A stretch of DNA of 64,000 bases. It comes from Rosistilla oblonga. GTDB lineage: Bacteria; Planctomycetota; Planctomycetia; Pirellulales; Pirellulaceae. Under the pieces are notes generated by a model that was given only the letters and a program-made list of their open reading frames with translations, was not told where the DNA came from and ran no database searches. The position numbers and the translations under genes were made by a program. Numbering within the stretch: position 1 is the first letter of the stretch; each line of letters starts with the position of its first letter. The DNA is taken from the NCBI RefSeq assembly GCF_007751715.1, contig NZ_CP036292.1:6021339-6085338 (forward strand), written 5' to 3'. Positions 45,055 to 53,957 of the stretch are shown here, piece by piece.

Positions 45055-46671
45055 ATGGCCAACCAATTCGTCCCGCTCGAAGAAGCTGCACAACTACTTG
45101 GAATTTCAACCGAGCAGCTTGTGACGATGCGCTCCGACGGCGAGGTTCGTGCGTTTAAGGATGGCTCGAGCTGGAAATTTCCTCAGTCGGAGATCGACCG
45201 GTTGCTAGCCGAACAGCAGGACGACGGCGACTCCACACAACTGTTTGGCGGCGGCATGCCAGACGAACCTCTATCCGACGCGGAACTGAGCCTCGACAGC
45301 GGCCTGTCGGGGACCAGTGATCAAGAACCGGCGGGGGAGAGCGAAATCCAAGAGCTTGGATCGTCGGCAGGCAGCGATGAAGACTTGCTTTTGGCTAACG
45401 ATGCTTCCAACGACACCAATGCCGCTGCGGCCGAACAGATCGCGGCGGAAGATGCTGCAGCCTCCAGCGACGAATCGATTCAACTGAGCAGCGGTTCGGC
45501 GAGCGAGCTGGACGAGTTAAGCATTGCCGATTCGGGAGACGACCTGATCGGCGGTCCTGAAGGAGACAGCGATGTCGATTTGAGCTTAGACCTGGGACTT
45601 GCCGAAGACGATCCGTCGGACGCGATGAACATCGACCTCTCGCTTTCCGAAAAAGCACTCAGCGATCCCAGCGACATCGATCTCTCGCTTTCCGAAAAAG
45701 CGCTCAGCGATCCCAGCGACATCGATCTCTCGCTTTCCGAAAAAGCACTCAGCGATCCCAGTGACATCGACCTCTCGCTACCCGACCCCGCAACCGGCGG
45801 TAGCGACCAGGAACTCTCCGGAGCCGACATCAGCGATCTTGGCAGCGGCTTGAACCTCGCCGAAGGGTCGGACCTGTTGGGCGGATCCGGTCCGGGATCG
45901 TCAGGTTCAGGATCGGAATCGGTCTTGAGCGACGACGATGATGACGACGATCTGGTGATCAGCGATGACGATGAATTGGTGCTCGACAGCGCCGGCAGCG
46001 ACATCTCGGTCGTAGGTGGCAGCGGCATCAACCTGATGACGCCATCGGACAGCGGACTGTCGCTGGAGAGCGAACCGCTGGACCTCGCCGGCTCCAGCAT
46101 CTCGGCGATCGATCTATCGAGCGAACTGTCGGATCCCGCATCCGGGTCGGGCTCCGGACGTGGCCCTGGTAGCAGCGGGTCGCTGGTCGATTTCAAAGCC
46201 GACGAAGAATTCCAACTCTCCCCAGGCGGGATCGGTCTGGAAGCCGATGACGATAGTGCGTCGCAAGTTATCGAGATCGAAGACTCCCAGTCGTTCGGCG
46301 ACGCGATGGAGCTTGGTGGAGCGGAGATGCTCTCGGGCGAAGGCGAAGCAGCCGGCTGGGATCAAGCCGACGGAAGCCTGGGCGAAGACGTCCAGGACAT
46401 CGAAGCAGCGGAAGTCGACGAGGTCTCGATCGACGAAAACGCGGTCGTCCCCGGCGACGCCTCCGTCGCAGCAAACGCTGGCGCCGCAGCTTATGAAGTC
46501 CCCTTCTCGATTTGGAACGTGATGTCGCTGGCTGGTATCCTGATGATGCTCTTAGCCGGCGGAGTCATCTCAGCCGACTTGATGCGGAACCTGTGGACCG
46601 ACAGCGTCCAATCTGCCGACGTCAGTTCGCTGACCTCGGCGATTCTCAAAGCGATGGGAATGGATGCCTAA
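45055..46671 (+). CDS. Membrane-anchored acidic protein with excisionase-type HTH
   Basis: A 538-residue protein; ATG 45055 is chosen since a canonical small HTH begins there (MANQFVPLEEAAQLLGISTEQLVTMRSDGEVRAFKDGSSWKFPQSEIDRLLAEQ, given here only as its 5' to 3' boxes: VPLEEAAQLLGIS helix, AFKDGSSWKF wing). This is the MerR/excisionase-type fold found in DNA-binding proteins. Residues about 60-470 are a long disordered Asp/Ser/Gly/Leu-rich acidic stretch with a 15-residue tandem repeat. A single TM segment (about 489-508, MSLAGILMMLLAGGVISADL) lies near the C-terminus. The HTH would stay in the cytoplasm and be tethered to the membrane by a flexible acidic arm. Partner and target unknown. 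The frame continues upstream to 44914 but without coding character. Confidence 0.8.
   Translation: MANQFVPLEEAAQLLGISTEQLVTMRSDGEVRAFKDGSSWKFPQSEIDRLLAEQQDDGDSTQLFGGGMPDEPLSDAELSLDSGLSGTSDQEPAGESEIQELGSSAGSDEDLLLANDASNDTNAAAAEQIAAEDAAASSDESIQLSSGSASELDELSIADSGDDLIGGPEGDSDVDLSLDLGLAEDDPSDAMNIDLSLSEKALSDPSDIDLSLSEKALSDPSDIDLSLSEKALSDPSDIDLSLPDPATGGSDQELSGADISDLGSGLNLAEGSDLLGGSGPGSSGSGSESVLSDDDDDDDLVISDDDELVLDSAGSDISVVGGSGINLMTPSDSGLSLESEPLDLAGSSISAIDLSSELSDPASGSGSGRGPGSSGSLVDFKADEEFQLSPGGIGLEADDDSASQVIEIEDSQSFGDAMELGGAEMLSGEGEAAGWDQADGSLGEDVQDIEAAEVDEVSIDENAVVPGDASVAANAGAAAYEVPFSIWNVMSLAGILMMLLAGGVISADLMRNLWTDSVQSADVSSLTSAILKAMGMDA
45631..45780 (+). repeat. 45-bp tandem repeat inside the acidic HTH protein gene
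   Basis: Units start at 45631, 45676 and 45721 with a truncated fourth at 45766. Each codes IDLSLSEKALSDPSD. Nearly identical at the DNA level, so prone to slippage and copy-number change. Confidence 0.93.
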
Positions 46672-46736
46672 CCGCTAACGGCGGTGCTGCAATTCGCAGC
46701 TTTGCACTGCCAGCCTCGCCTCCAATTTCTTGACTT

Positions 46737-46799
46737 GCAACCGGCCGAGTGATACGCTGGTCCGGTTGCTTGAGCCCCCGTTAACCGCGGGGTTAAGCG
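46737..46799. repeat. Intergenic inverted repeats
   Basis: GCAACCGG at 46737-46744 pairs with CCGGTTGC at 46762-46769, and TTAACC-GCGG-GGTTAA at 46781-46796 forms a second hairpin. They lie in the gap 46672-46960 between two plus-strand genes and may act as terminator of the acidic HTH gene. No gene is seen in this gap. Confidence 0.5.
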
Positions 46800-46960
46800 A
46801 GTTTCCTCGCCGTTTGCTCAACGTCGCCCCCTGCCTGCATGGGCTCCTGCCCCACGCTACCTCACCGGCAACTCACGCGGTGATGGATCGGCCATCGTTC
46901 GTCGGGTCTTTTAAAGGGTCCGGTTGATTGTGTTGCTGAATTTCTTGGAGGAGATGCCCG

Positions 46961-49900
46961 ATGCTCGTCGCCCCCCCGCTGCGCCGGATGATTCGACGCA
47001 TGGTTCTGACGCTGGCAACCTTTGGTTTATTGAGTCCTCTGCTGGCGGAGCAACCGCCGCAAACGCCGATCGCTCAACCCAGCTTCGTTCGCGATATCGA
47101 ACCGATCTTGCGGACGCAGTGCCAAGGCTGTCATCAACCGGCCAAACCGCAAGGCGATTACGAGATGACAGCTTTCGATGCGCTGCTCGCTGGCGGCGAG
47201 TCGGGCTCCGCGGCGATCGTTCCCGGCAAACCGGAAGAGAGCTCCCTGATTGAACTGATCACGCCGGCCGACGGTGTCGCCGAAATGCCTCGTGGTGGCA
47301 AGCCGTTGCACGAGGTCGAGATCGAAAAGATCCGCAACTGGATCGCCGCAGGTGCGGTCAACGATTCCCCTCCCGCTTCCGGCCCCATCTACTCCGCCGA
47401 CAATCCACCCGTCTACAGCAAACCGCCCGTCGTCCCATCGATCGACTTCTCCCCCGATGGCAGCCTGTTGGCGATCGCTGGGTTTCATGAAGTCTTGTTA
47501 TTGGAAACCGCCGACTTCACTCAAGTCGGCCGGCTGATCGGACTCAGCGAACGGATCGAATCGGTCCGCTTCTCTCCCGACGGAACGCGATTGGCTGTCG
47601 CCGGCGGCCTGCCATCGCGGTTGGGAGAGATCCAGGTTTGGGACGTCGAAAAAAGGACGCTTCTGCTGTCGCGTCCCGCCACGTTCGACACAGTCTACGG
47701 CGTCAGCTGGTCTCCCGATGGCAAGCTGATCGCGTTTGGCGGTGCCGATACGATCGTCCGTGCGATCGATGCCCAAACGGGCGAACAGCAACTGTTCCAA
47801 GGGGCCCACGACGATTGGGTCCGTGCGACAGCGTTCAGCAACGATGGCAAACATTTGGTCTCCGTCGGTCGCGACATGACCTGTAAATTGATCGAGGTCG
47901 AAACGGAGCGGTTTGTCGACAACATCACGTCGATCACGCCCGGTGCGCTCAGCGGTGGAGTCAACAGCGTGGTGATGCACCCTTCGCGCGATGAGATCTT
48001 CGTTGGCGGAGCGGATGGAATTGCCAAGGTCTACCGGATCTTCCGGCAGACCGCGCGGAAGATCGGCGATGATGCCAACCTGCTGAAAAAGTTGCCCGCG
48101 ATGAAAGGGCGGATCTTCAGCGTCGATATCAGTGCCGATGGAACATTGTTAGCCGCCGCAGCGACTCTCGATGGCCACAGCGAGGTGCGGATCTTCAAGT
48201 ACGTTCCCGAAGCCAAGTTCCCCGCCGCCATCAAAGCGATCCAAGCCAAACGCATCACGCAACGTTCCGCGGAAGAAAAGAAGAAGCTGGAAGACTACGT
48301 TTCGTCGTCGATCGATCAAGTTGCGCAAGTCGAGATCCCGGAAACGGCAGTCTACGCGATCGACTTCTCCGCGCAGGGGCTATTGGCCGTCGCGGGAGCC
48401 GACGGACTGATCCGGTTGCTGAATCCCGAAGATGGCTCGATCGCCAAAACCTTCGCGGCGGTCCCCCTTTCCGAAGCGGCATCGCCCGCAGCGATCGCCG
48501 CTGGCAGCCCGATGGCTTGGGCTGAATCGCGCAGCAAAAAACTGCCTGCCGGAAAGCCGGAATCAATCCCCGCCGACGCCAAGCTAACGGGGCTGGTGGC
48601 GTCGCCCGAGAAGATCCAGCTGACCGGCCCTTTCGCCTACGTGCAATTGATGGTGCAAGCCGAACTGGCCAACGGGGAACGTGTCGATGTCACGCGGATC
48701 GCCGACATGACGTTGACCGATCCCTTGGCGACGCTTTCCCCCGGCGGTCTGCTGCGTGGAAGTGCGGCGGGGGAAGCGGAGTTGATCGTGCGGTTGCAGG
48801 ATCAAGAGCTGAGAATTCCCGTGGCGGTTGCCGATTTGGACTCCGCCGCGCCGATCGATTTCGTTCGTGATGTCGGTCCCGTGATGTCGCGACTTGGTTG
48901 CAATCAGGGAACGTGTCACGGAGCTCAGGATGGCAAGAACGGCTTCAAGTTGTCGCTGCGTGGTTACGACCCGCTGTTCGATATCCGTGCGTTGACCGAC
49001 GACCTAGCCGCGCGACGCGTGAACATCGCTTCGCCCGAGAGTAGTTTGATGCTGATGAAGACGCTGGGCTTGGCGCCGCACGAAGGCGGCGTCTTGGTCA
49101 ACGAAGGGGAACCGTATCACGAGATCATGCGACGGTGGATCGCTGAAGGGGCGCGGTTGAATCTCGAATCGGCGCGCGTCGCGAAGATCGACATCCTGCC
49201 GCAAAACCCCGTCGTACAACAGATCGGTTCGCGGCAACAGATTCGTGTCGTGGCGACCTACACCGACGGGGCGACTCGCGATGTCACGCAAGAAGCGTTT
49301 ATCGAAAGCAGCAATACCGAAGTCGCCACGCGCGACATCACCGGTCTGATGACAGCGGTTCGACGGGGCGAAGCGGCAATCCTGGCTCGCTTCGAAGGAG
49401 CGTATGCCGCGACGACGTTGACCGTGATGGGAAATCGCGACGACTTCGTCTGGGAACAGCCCGAAACGTGGGGCCGCATCGATGAACTGGTCGCTGAAAA
49501 ATGGCAGCGAATGAAAATCCAACCCTCGGGGCTCTGCAGCGATGAAGAGTTTGTCCGCCGCATACACTTGGACCTGACCGGGCTGCCACCAACCGCTGAT
49601 CAAGTGCTGGCTTTCACCGGATCGGAGCTGCCGTCGCGGGAGAAGCGTCAACAATTGGTCGATCAATTGATCGGCAACGATGACTTCGTCGAGTATTGGT
49701 CGAACAAATGGGCCGACCTGTTGCAGGTCAATCGCAAGTTCTTGGGGGCCGAAGGGGCGAAGCTGTTCCGCGATTGGATCCAGCAGCGTGTCCGCGACAA
49801 CATGCCGTACGATCAATTCGTTCGCGAGATCGTCGCTTCCAGCGGTTCCAACAAGGAGAACCCCGCAGCATCGTATTACAAGATTCTGCGGACTCCCGAA

Positions 49901-52090
49901 GACACGATGGAGAACACGACGCACCTCTTCTTGGGCGTTCGGTTCAACTGCAACAAGTGCCACGATCATCCCTTTGAACGCTGGACCCAGGACCAGTACT
50001 ACCAGACGAGCGCCTACTTCGCACGCTTTGCGTTGAAAGCGGATCCGGCGGCGGGCAAAGCCAAAATCGGCGGAACCGCGGTCGAAGGTGCCAAGCCGTT
50101 GTACGAGGTCGTCTATGAGAAAGAGGATGGGGAGATCAAGCACGAGCGAACCGGAGCGATCGCACCGCCGGTCTTCCCGTATGCGTGCGAACATCCGATG
50201 CCCGAAACGGCAAACCGCCGCGAACAACTGGCCGCCTGGATCACCGCTCCCGACAACCAGTACTTCGCCCGCAGTTACGTCAATCGGATCTGGGGCTATC
50301 TGACCGGCGTCGGAATCATCGAACCGATCGACGACATCCGAGCTGGCAATCCGCCGACCAATCCCGAACTGCTCGACTTCTTGACCGAAGGGTTTGTCGT
50401 CAGCGGTTTTGATACCCGGCATCTGATGCGGTTGATCGCCAACAGCCGGACCTATCAATTGAGCGTGGAAACGAACAAGTGGAACGAAGACGATGCGCTG
50501 AACTACTCCCACGCGACGGCGAAGCGTTTGCCGGCGGAGGTGCTGTACGACGCGGTCCATCGCGTGACCGGGGCCGAATCGCACATCCCTGGCGTTCCGG
50601 CAGGCACCCGCGCTGCGGCGATTCCCGATTCGGGGATCAAGTTGACCGACGGCTTCCTGGCAAACTTTGGGCGTCCTTCGCGGGAGAGTTCCTGCGAGTG
50701 CGAACGCTCCAGCGATCTGCAGCTAGGGCCGGTGATGGCTTTGGTTAGTGGACCGACGGTCGGCGCCGCGATCTCCGACCCTAAAAACGCGTTGGCCTCG
50801 ATCGCTCAACAAAACGAAACGCCACAAGCTTTGGTCGACGCGATCTTCCTTCGCGTTCTCAACCGACACGCCAAGCCGGGCGAAGTCGAAGCGTTTGAAA
50901 CGATCTTGAGCGAGATCGGTGCCGACCACGAAACGTTAGCCAAAACACTCGCCGAGCGTGAAGCCTGGTGGCAGGAAGAGCGAGCCAAGTTGGAACAAAA
51001 GCGGTTGGATCAACTCGCATCGGTCGAAATAGAACGCTCCGATCGGATCGCCGCGATGAAAACGGAACGCGATCAATTGGAAGCGGCTCGCAACGAACGG
51101 ATCGCCGCGGCGACGGCGACACAAAAAGCTTACGTCGACAAATTGGATGATCATGCGGCCGCCTGGGCTCAGCAACATGGGGATGCCACGTCGGAATGGT
51201 TCCTGTTGGAACCAAGCGGCCTGTCGGCTTCCAACGGAGCGACTCTAGCTCGCCAAGAAGACCGCTCGATCGTCGCCAGCGGCAAGGCGGAAAAAGGGAA
51301 ATACGTGATCACGGTGAAGACCAAATTGCAGGGGATCACCGGATTCCGGCTCGAAGCGCTGCCGCAAGCTGGCGTCGCCGGAGGCGGACCGGGGTTGCCC
51401 GGCAATGGCAACTTTGTCGTCACCGAATTCAGTGTCCAAGCAGCCGCTGCGGATAAACCGAAAAAGCTAGCGAAGCTGAAGTTGAAGGATGCCAAAGCCG
51501 ACTTCACGCAATCCGGCTTCGATCCCGCTCAAGCGATCGACGGTAACGCGGGGGATCAGAAAGGCTGGGCCATCTCGCCCGCCGGTGGCACCGTTCACTG
51601 GGCGACCTTCGCAACCGAAGCTCCCGTCGGGCATCCGCAAGGAACGATCCTCACGTTCACGTTGGATCAAGTTCACAACGCGGCGGATCATCGCTTGGCA
51701 AGGTTCCGTTTGAGTGCGACGACCGATGCCCAAGTGCAGCTGGGATTGCCCGAACCGCTGTTGGCGATCCAGTCGGTCGCGTCGGAGCAACGCTCCGACG
51801 AACAAAAGAAACGATTGCGAGACTACTTTGCCAAGATCGACGCGAAACTGGGTGAACTGAACAAGGCGATCGCGGCGGCCAAGGCTCCCGTTCCCGCCGA
51901 TCCGGTCGTCGTGTCATTGGACAAACGGATCGCTGCTTTGAAACAGCCGACGCCGGACGATCCAAAGATGCTACAGCTGCGGCTCGATCTGCAACAGAGT
52001 CAAGAACAGTTGGCGAACGAGCGTTTGACGGCGACCGAAGATCTGACCTGGGCGCTGATCAACAGTCCGGCGTTTTTATTCAATCGGTAA
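46961..52090 (+). CDS. Giant secreted cytochrome-type protein: CxxCH + WD40 + Ig-like + DUF1549/DUF1553
   Basis: A 1709-residue planctomycetal protein. GGAGGAG precedes ATG 46961. A signal peptide (RRMVLTLATFGLLSPLLA) is followed by a planctomycete-type cytochrome domain with CQGCH at 54-58 (c-type haem site). WD40-like repeats span about 145-500 (VPSIDFSPDGSLLAIAG, YGVSWSPDGKLIAFGG). An Ig-like segment (about 545-625) precedes a second cysteine site CNQGTCH (647-653, spacing CX4CH) and another Ig-like segment. DUF1549 covers about 850-1060, with CNKCH at 997-1001. DUF1553 starts at about 1085 (RREQLAAWITAPDNQYFARSYVNRIWG). It is split by an insert of about 370 residues (coiled coil plus a beta domain) before its closing motif TWALINSPAFLFN. 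It probably sits in the periplasm or envelope as a redox or sugar-degradation partner; function is not established. Confidence 0.88.
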   Translation: MLVAPPLRRMIRRMVLTLATFGLLSPLLAEQPPQTPIAQPSFVRDIEPILRTQCQGCHQPAKPQGDYEMTAFDALLAGGESGSAAIVPGKPEESSLIELITPADGVAEMPRGGKPLHEVEIEKIRNWIAAGAVNDSPPASGPIYSADNPPVYSKPPVVPSIDFSPDGSLLAIAGFHEVLLLETADFTQVGRLIGLSERIESVRFSPDGTRLAVAGGLPSRLGEIQVWDVEKRTLLLSRPATFDTVYGVSWSPDGKLIAFGGADTIVRAIDAQTGEQQLFQGAHDDWVRATAFSNDGKHLVSVGRDMTCKLIEVETERFVDNITSITPGALSGGVNSVVMHPSRDEIFVGGADGIAKVYRIFRQTARKIGDDANLLKKLPAMKGRIFSVDISADGTLLAAAATLDGHSEVRIFKYVPEAKFPAAIKAIQAKRITQRSAEEKKKLEDYVSSSIDQVAQVEIPETAVYAIDFSAQGLLAVAGADGLIRLLNPEDGSIAKTFAAVPLSEAASPAAIAAGSPMAWAESRSKKLPAGKPESIPADAKLTGLVASPEKIQLTGPFAYVQLMVQAELANGERVDVTRIADMTLTDPLATLSPGGLLRGSAAGEAELIVRLQDQELRIPVAVADLDSAAPIDFVRDVGPVMSRLGCNQGTCHGAQDGKNGFKLSLRGYDPLFDIRALTDDLAARRVNIASPESSLMLMKTLGLAPHEGGVLVNEGEPYHEIMRRWIAEGARLNLESARVAKIDILPQNPVVQQIGSRQQIRVVATYTDGATRDVTQEAFIESSNTEVATRDITGLMTAVRRGEAAILARFEGAYAATTLTVMGNRDDFVWEQPETWGRIDELVAEKWQRMKIQPSGLCSDEEFVRRIHLDLTGLPPTADQVLAFTGSELPSREKRQQLVDQLIGNDDFVEYWSNKWADLLQVNRKFLGAEGAKLFRDWIQQRVRDNMPYDQFVREIVASSGSNKENPAASYYKILRTPEDTMENTTHLFLGVRFNCNKCHDHPFERWTQDQYYQTSAYFARFALKADPAAGKAKIGGTAVEGAKPLYEVVYEKEDGEIKHERTGAIAPPVFPYACEHPMPETANRREQLAAWITAPDNQYFARSYVNRIWGYLTGVGIIEPIDDIRAGNPPTNPELLDFLTEGFVVSGFDTRHLMRLIANSRTYQLSVETNKWNEDDALNYSHATAKRLPAEVLYDAVHRVTGAESHIPGVPAGTRAAAIPDSGIKLTDGFLANFGRPSRESSCECERSSDLQLGPVMALVSGPTVGAAISDPKNALASIAQQNETPQALVDAIFLRVLNRHAKPGEVEAFETILSEIGADHETLAKTLAEREAWWQEERAKLEQKRLDQLASVEIERSDRIAAMKTERDQLEAARNERIAAATATQKAYVDKLDDHAAAWAQQHGDATSEWFLLEPSGLSASNGATLARQEDRSIVASGKAEKGKYVITVKTKLQGITGFRLEALPQAGVAGGGPGLPGNGNFVVTEFSVQAAAADKPKKLAKLKLKDAKADFTQSGFDPAQAIDGNAGDQKGWAISPAGGTVHWATFATEAPVGHPQGTILTFTLDQVHNAADHRLARFRLSATTDAQVQLGLPEPLLAIQSVASEQRSDEQKKRLRDYFAKIDAKLGELNKAIAAAKAPVPADPVVVSLDKRIAALKQPTPDDPKMLQLRLDLQQSQEQLANERLTATEDLTWALINSPAFLFNR

Positions 52091-52160
52091 GCGGCGACCG
52101 ACGTTATAATGTCGGCTTCGCATCGTCACCAACGCCGTTCAACGCTCGAGGCTTCCGGCC

Positions 52161-53015
52161 ATGTCCCACATCTCACGTTTACTGATCATCGCATTGTTTA
52201 CTCAGGTCGCGGTTGCGACGACCTGGGGGCAAAACCAATTGATCAGTGTCGAAGGGCAATTCGTCGGCGTGCGCGGCCAATTGATGCAGGTCAAAGGAAG
52301 CGACGCTCAAATGTACCTGGTCCTGCTGCCGAAGGAGCCGAACAAGATCCAGTACAGCGGAACCGCGGCAGCCGGTTGGCTCCGGCCAGGCGTCTTCGTT
52401 CGATTCAGCGGGATGTTTGACGACCGAGGTGTTGGTCAGGAACCGATCTTGGAAATGGAAGCCTTCACGCCCAACCCGCGACGCCCACCGCGCCCCGATC
52501 AACTGGCCGACGTCACGCCGGGAATCTATCCCGCCGAAGCCGGTGGCGGTGGTGGTGCTGCTGCGTTGTTCGGCGGCGAAGCGAAGGTGCAACCCAAGCA
52601 GGTTGGCCCCAGCAAATATCGAATCGTCGGCCGTGTCGCGGGGCTCGGCCGAAAAGGCGAACTCGGCGTGATGACCGGTCCGCGTCAGATCGTTCAGGTG
52701 CAATTGACCGAAGAGACGCGGATCAAGCTGGAAATGGAGGGCGCTCAATTTGCGATGCCCGGCGATCGCGTCGTCGTCGAAGGCTATGCCAATCCGCCAA
52801 CGCTGACCAACGTGACGGCCAACTCGGTGCAGATCGAAGCCGCCGAACTGCTGGGCCAAGTCGCAGCGAAACCGGTTCGCAAAACGGCCAAACAGCGACG
52901 CGAAGAAGCGGCCGCGAAAAAGGCCGAAGCGGAGAAGCCGGCCGCTGAAATGGAAGCTGGCGAAAACGAAGCGGCCCCCGCGGAAGCGCCTGCCGAAGTG
53001 GACGACGCAGAATAA
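52161..53015 (+). CDS. Secreted protein of unknown function
   Basis: A 284-residue protein with a signal peptide (MSHISRLLIIALFTQVAVATTWG, cleavage near TWG-QN). The mature part is beta-rich: two similar blocks, ISVEGQFVGVRGQLMQVKG with YLVLLPKEPNKIQYSGTA, and YRIVGRVAGLGRKGELGV with IVQVQLTEETRIKLEM, suggest two OB- or beta-barrel-like units. A Gly-rich linker (GGGGGAAALFGG) separates them. The last 45 residues are Lys/Ala/Glu-rich low complexity. I do not recognise the family. It follows the giant cytochrome-type gene by 70 bp on the same strand and may be co-transcribed. Confidence 0.65.
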   Translation: MSHISRLLIIALFTQVAVATTWGQNQLISVEGQFVGVRGQLMQVKGSDAQMYLVLLPKEPNKIQYSGTAAAGWLRPGVFVRFSGMFDDRGVGQEPILEMEAFTPNPRRPPRPDQLADVTPGIYPAEAGGGGGAAALFGGEAKVQPKQVGPSKYRIVGRVAGLGRKGELGVMTGPRQIVQVQLTEETRIKLEMEGAQFAMPGDRVVVEGYANPPTLTNVTANSVQIEAAELLGQVAAKPVRKTAKQRREEAAAKKAEAEKPAAEMEAGENEAAPAEAPAEVDDAE

Positions 53016-53042
53016 CGCTCCCTGTTCGGCCGCGCGAGCAAC

Positions 53043-53780
53043 TTACTGTGGTGTGGGAAACAGCTGCTTGTGCAACTGATACACTCGCCGCAGTTCAGTG
53101 ATCGGATCGGCGTGGTCGTCGACGCGGATGTCGCGGTAGCGATCGTTCAAACCGGCGTATCCCCAGCCTTCGCGAGCGATGAACAACGCCGCCGATTGCA
53201 TTCCCCGCTTCTCGCCGCCAGCTGCTTGGCCGGCTTGGAGTGCGTCGATCAATCGCGTCGCCAGTTCGCCTTGCGATTGTTCAAAGCCCGCAGCGATCGC
53301 ATCGACCACTTCTTCCGAGACCAAGATGTTTCCTTGGACTGCATAGTGTCGACCCGTTTTACCGCCAGCCCACGCCATGCAACCTTCGCCCGTAAACGTG
53401 GCCGCGTTGCCGGTGGCATCGACGATCCCGATCTGGCGTCGCCCGCGACCGGGATCGTCGTTCGTCAAGATTTCAATCGCCTCGGCAGCCGTCTTCCCCT
53501 CGGCCAACAGCGACAAACCGTCGGGGCCGTACTGAGTGTTCGAAAACGATTGCGTCGCGATCGCACCAACGCCCGCTTTAACCCACGGCACGATCGCGCC
53601 GACGGCAGGAATTTTCGACTGCACCGCCCCCCCCAACTCCTGCGTCTGTGGATCGAAGGCGACGATCGAATAAGTCGCCACCGGCGGCACGTTTTCCAAC
53701 GGCGACTGGGCCGCGACGCTTGTAATCGTCGGCGAGCAGAGAGCGATCAGACAGCAACACAGCGGGAGACAAATTCTCAC
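53043..53780 (-). CDS. DUF1028 protein (Ntn-hydrolase-like), secreted
   Basis: A 245-residue protein. GTG 53780 is set by GAGG 7 nt upstream. The N-terminus MRICLPLCCCLIALCSPTITSVAA is a signal peptide. After it, YSIVAFDPQTQELGGAVQSKIPAVGAIVPW begins the DUF1028 domain, continuing GVGAIATQSFSNTQYGPDGL, GRGRRQIGIVDATGNAATFTG, YAVQGNILVSEEVV and ALFIAREGWGYAGLNDRYRDIRV. In this Ntn-hydrolase-like fold the residue after the first strand (Ser of YSIVA) corresponds to the nucleophile position. It likely hydrolyses an amide or peptide bond; substrate unknown. Convergent with the secreted protein at 52161, 27 bp apart. Confidence 0.87.
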   Translation of the reverse strand: MRICLPLCCCLIALCSPTITSVAAQSPLENVPPVATYSIVAFDPQTQELGGAVQSKIPAVGAIVPWVKAGVGAIATQSFSNTQYGPDGLSLLAEGKTAAEAIEILTNDDPGRGRRQIGIVDATGNAATFTGEGCMAWAGGKTGRHYAVQGNILVSEEVVDAIAAGFEQSQGELATRLIDALQAGQAAGGEKRGMQSAALFIAREGWGYAGLNDRYRDIRVDDHADPITELRRVYQLHKQLFPTPQ

Positions 53781-53787
53781 AGACAGA

Positions 53788-53791
53788 CCTC
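53788..53791 (-). promoter_or_regulatory. Ribosome binding site for a GTG start
   Basis: GAGG on the minus strand, 7 nt before GTG 53780 of the DUF1028 gene. Confidence 0.6.
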
Positions 53792-53957
53792 ACTCAAAGA
53801 CCGATTTTCCAACAGCGGCTACCAGCCTACCTCAACAAAGAAAAGACCGCAGCCCGATGCCAAAACTTCGATCGCGGGCAGAATAGCTTTCTGCTGATTC
53901 ACTGGATGGACTGCAGAAGTCTTCCAACGGCAATTGGAGACGCCGCTTCAGCTTCAA

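Noticed and set aside
45631-45780. 45-bp repeats as a CRISPR array
   Set aside because: Contiguous in-frame units without spacers inside an ORF.
49004-50584. 526-codon minus-strand frame
   Set aside because: Lies opposite the DUF1549/DUF1553 part with its haem motif and conserved boxes; no family recognised in the antisense frame.
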